64,000 nt of DNA. Source: Sulfurospirillum tamanense. Lineage in GTDB: Bacteria > Campylobacterota > Campylobacteria > Campylobacterales > Campylobacteraceae. Below the pieces are notes generated by a model that was not told where the DNA came from, did not search any database, and worked only from the letters and a program-made list of their open reading frames with translations. This document shows, piece by piece, positions 62,915-64,000 of this stretch (the stretch's first letter is position 1; every line of letters begins with the position of its first letter). The DNA is taken from assembly GCF_016937535.1 (NCBI RefSeq), contig NZ_JAFHKK010000005.1, forward strand, positions 39,936 to 103,935. Reading direction: 5' to 3'. The translations under genes and the position numbers were made by a program.

Positions 62915-64000
62915 GGGCGCACCGCCTTAAAGACGCCAATAGCTGTTTTATCTTGGGCTCCAGCCTTAAAAGAGCCGCCCAGTGCCTCAGCATTAGGACC
63001 ATAAAAAGACCCTTGGAGCTCAGACAATGCATCATCAGCAAAGGCATTGTTGATTTTTATTGGCCCTGAGCCAGAAAAAGCCCCGGTTGCCAAGTCCACC
63101 GTTCCGCTTATTGCATCCAGTTTCCACACTTCTGGCGTAGTTTCATTGGTTTGAAATTGGATATAGCTAGAGGAATCAAGAAGTGTTCCAGAACCAAAGT
63201 TAAAAACTAAAGAAACAGTGTTGTTTGTCGTGGCATTAATCCCCGCGTATGTATCTGTGTCGCTATCGTAAACATAGCCGATGCTTTTTCCTGTGTAAGT
63301 GTAAGGATTTGAATTTAAGTTTAAGCTGCCTATGTTTGTCGTAGGGCTTGGTCCCGCCACCCAAAAACCCAACACGGGTTCCGTGATAGCGTCCCCTCCT
63401 CCGTCCTCATGCACTATCTGCCAATACCCCCAGGAAACATAGTCATTGGTCACGGTGTTTTCGGACTGTAGCCATCCATTAGCATGGGCGTTAAATCCAA
63501 GGATGCTAAAACGGTTAAGGTTAAAATACGACATTGTAGTGGAAACACTGCTTCGTTCTAAATCAATAGGTGGCTCGGACTCGACATCAATAATCGAACC
63601 ATTATTTAGACCATGGTCATTCATCAAAAGGCTCATAGCAGCATCGTGCTTAAAAGAGGTTACTCCTCCGCTCACCTGCACATAGGTTGCAAATCCACTC
63701 AAGGTTTGATTAGGGGCGGGTTGATTAGCCGCAAGAGGCGCTGTCCAATAATCAGGCTGTGCATACGCTGTGGTGATTTTCTGACAATTGGGCGATGTAC
63801 CCACATAGCCCGCACCACAACGACTAGAAGCGCCAATTTGACGCTTAATTTTAGCTAGAGCATTATTCTCCAGGGTTCCATCTAGTGCGCTTTGTGCCAA
63901 AGGTGGCAAAGGTGGCGGTCCATCACCAAAAGATGGGCCTTCGTTGCCGCCAGTAGGCGTATCGCCCTCGCCTTGCTCCGCAGGAGCATCATCCACCTCT
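62911..64000 (-). CDS. Secreted/surface protein with TbpB-like C-terminal barrel domain; N-terminus outside window
   Basis: The frame is open to the window edge, so the start lies beyond 64000. The visible part begins in an acidic, Gly/Pro-rich linker (EVDDAPAEQGEGDTPTGG), then a Ser/Thr/Asn-rich region, then about 130 C-terminal residues like the eight-stranded barrel of TbpB-type proteins: VSLVFNFGSGTLL, SGSGPIKINNAFA, and the closing signature GSFYGPNAEALGGSF followed by IGVFKAVRP. This domain marks cargo of Slam/type XI secretion. The missing N-terminus may hold another domain such as FecR, but that is not visible. Confidence 0.7.
   Translation of the reverse strand, partial: EVDDAPAEQGEGDTPTGGNEGPSFGDGPPPLPPLAQSALDGTLENNALAKIKRQIGASSRCGAGYVGTSPNCQKITTAYAQPDYWTAPLAANQPAPNQTLSGFATYVQVSGGVTSFKHDAAMSLLMNDHGLNNGSIIDVESEPPIDLERSSVSTTMSYFNLNRFSILGFNAHANGWLQSENTVTNDYVSWGYWQIVHEDGGGDAITEPVLGFWVAGPSPTTNIGSLNLNSNPYTYTGKSIGYVYDSDTDTYAGINATTNNTVSLVFNFGSGTLLDSSSYIQFQTNETTPEVWKLDAISGTVDLATGAFSGSGPIKINNAFADDALSELQGSFYGPNAEALGGSFKAGAQDKTAIGVFKAVRP

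Overview
The window is chromosomal DNA from a member of the Campylobacterota (Epsilonproteobacteria). Three things point there. First, the gene order from about 24 to 50 kb (mfd, bactofilin, M23 peptidase, folC, lptE, leuS, secF-secD-yajC, lnt, metK, then aat, clpA, clpS, a TlpA-like lipoprotein, smpB, ispE, csrA, truB, uvrD) matches, as I remember it, the Campylobacter jejuni/Helicobacter pylori order. Second, family hallmarks are present: a PgbA-type protein next to glcD, a short ComEC without the metallo-lactamase domain, and a MagIII glycosylase. Third, promoters show T-rich tracts just before TATAAT or TACAAT without a clear -35 box. GC content looks mid-40s %, which with the gene content suggests a free-living Sulfurospirillum-like organism; the genus is inference. 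No rRNA, tRNA, CRISPR array, insertion sequence or prophage was seen. Coding density is very high, with many start/stop overlaps.

Layout. 0-2.9 kb: end of a PGBA_N protein, FAD-linked oxidase glcD, YihY membrane protein. 2.8-10 kb (minus): comEC, dnaB, ispG, a 140-bp inverted-repeat element, priA, two pilin-like genes and two small proteins. 10-14.8 kb (plus): uvrB, ppk1, gamma-carbonic anhydrase. 14.8-19 kb (minus): dnaQ-like exonuclease, trpF, rpe, a CheX-like protein and an HDOD protein. 19-22 kb (plus): rpmB, a K+ channel, argJ, a YdcH-like protein. 22-37.4 kb (minus): magIII, YmdB-type phosphodiesterase, DUF815 ATPase, mfd, bactofilin/M23 cell-shape pair, folC, a GGDEF cyclase, lptE, leuS, DUF6394, secF-secD-yajC. 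Then lnt (plus) and, on minus, metK, an AEC transporter, aat, clpA-clpS, TlpA-like, smpB, ispE, csrA, truB, uvrD. 49-57 kb: an HTH-only LysR-like protein, a conserved unknown, pepF, pabC/pabB, an orphan RND permease with a glycine-zipper lipoprotein. 57-64 kb (minus): a signalling/secretion operon that runs off the window.

Two observations stand out. (1) The 10-bp palindrome TTACATGTAA occurs 32 times exactly (about 0.06 expected at equal base frequencies), nearly always inside genes, where it forces LHV or TC(K/N) into proteins. It resembles the cyanobacterial HIP1 situation and I know of no description of it. (2) The terminal operon encodes a protein with a TbpB-like C-terminal barrel, a Slam/DUF560-like TPR plus beta-barrel outer-membrane protein, a CHASE2 adenylate cyclase, and a three-domain protein combining a class II cyclic-nucleotide phosphodiesterase fold, GAF and HD-GYP. 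This looks like a type XI-like surface-export pair wired to cAMP and c-di-GMP signalling.
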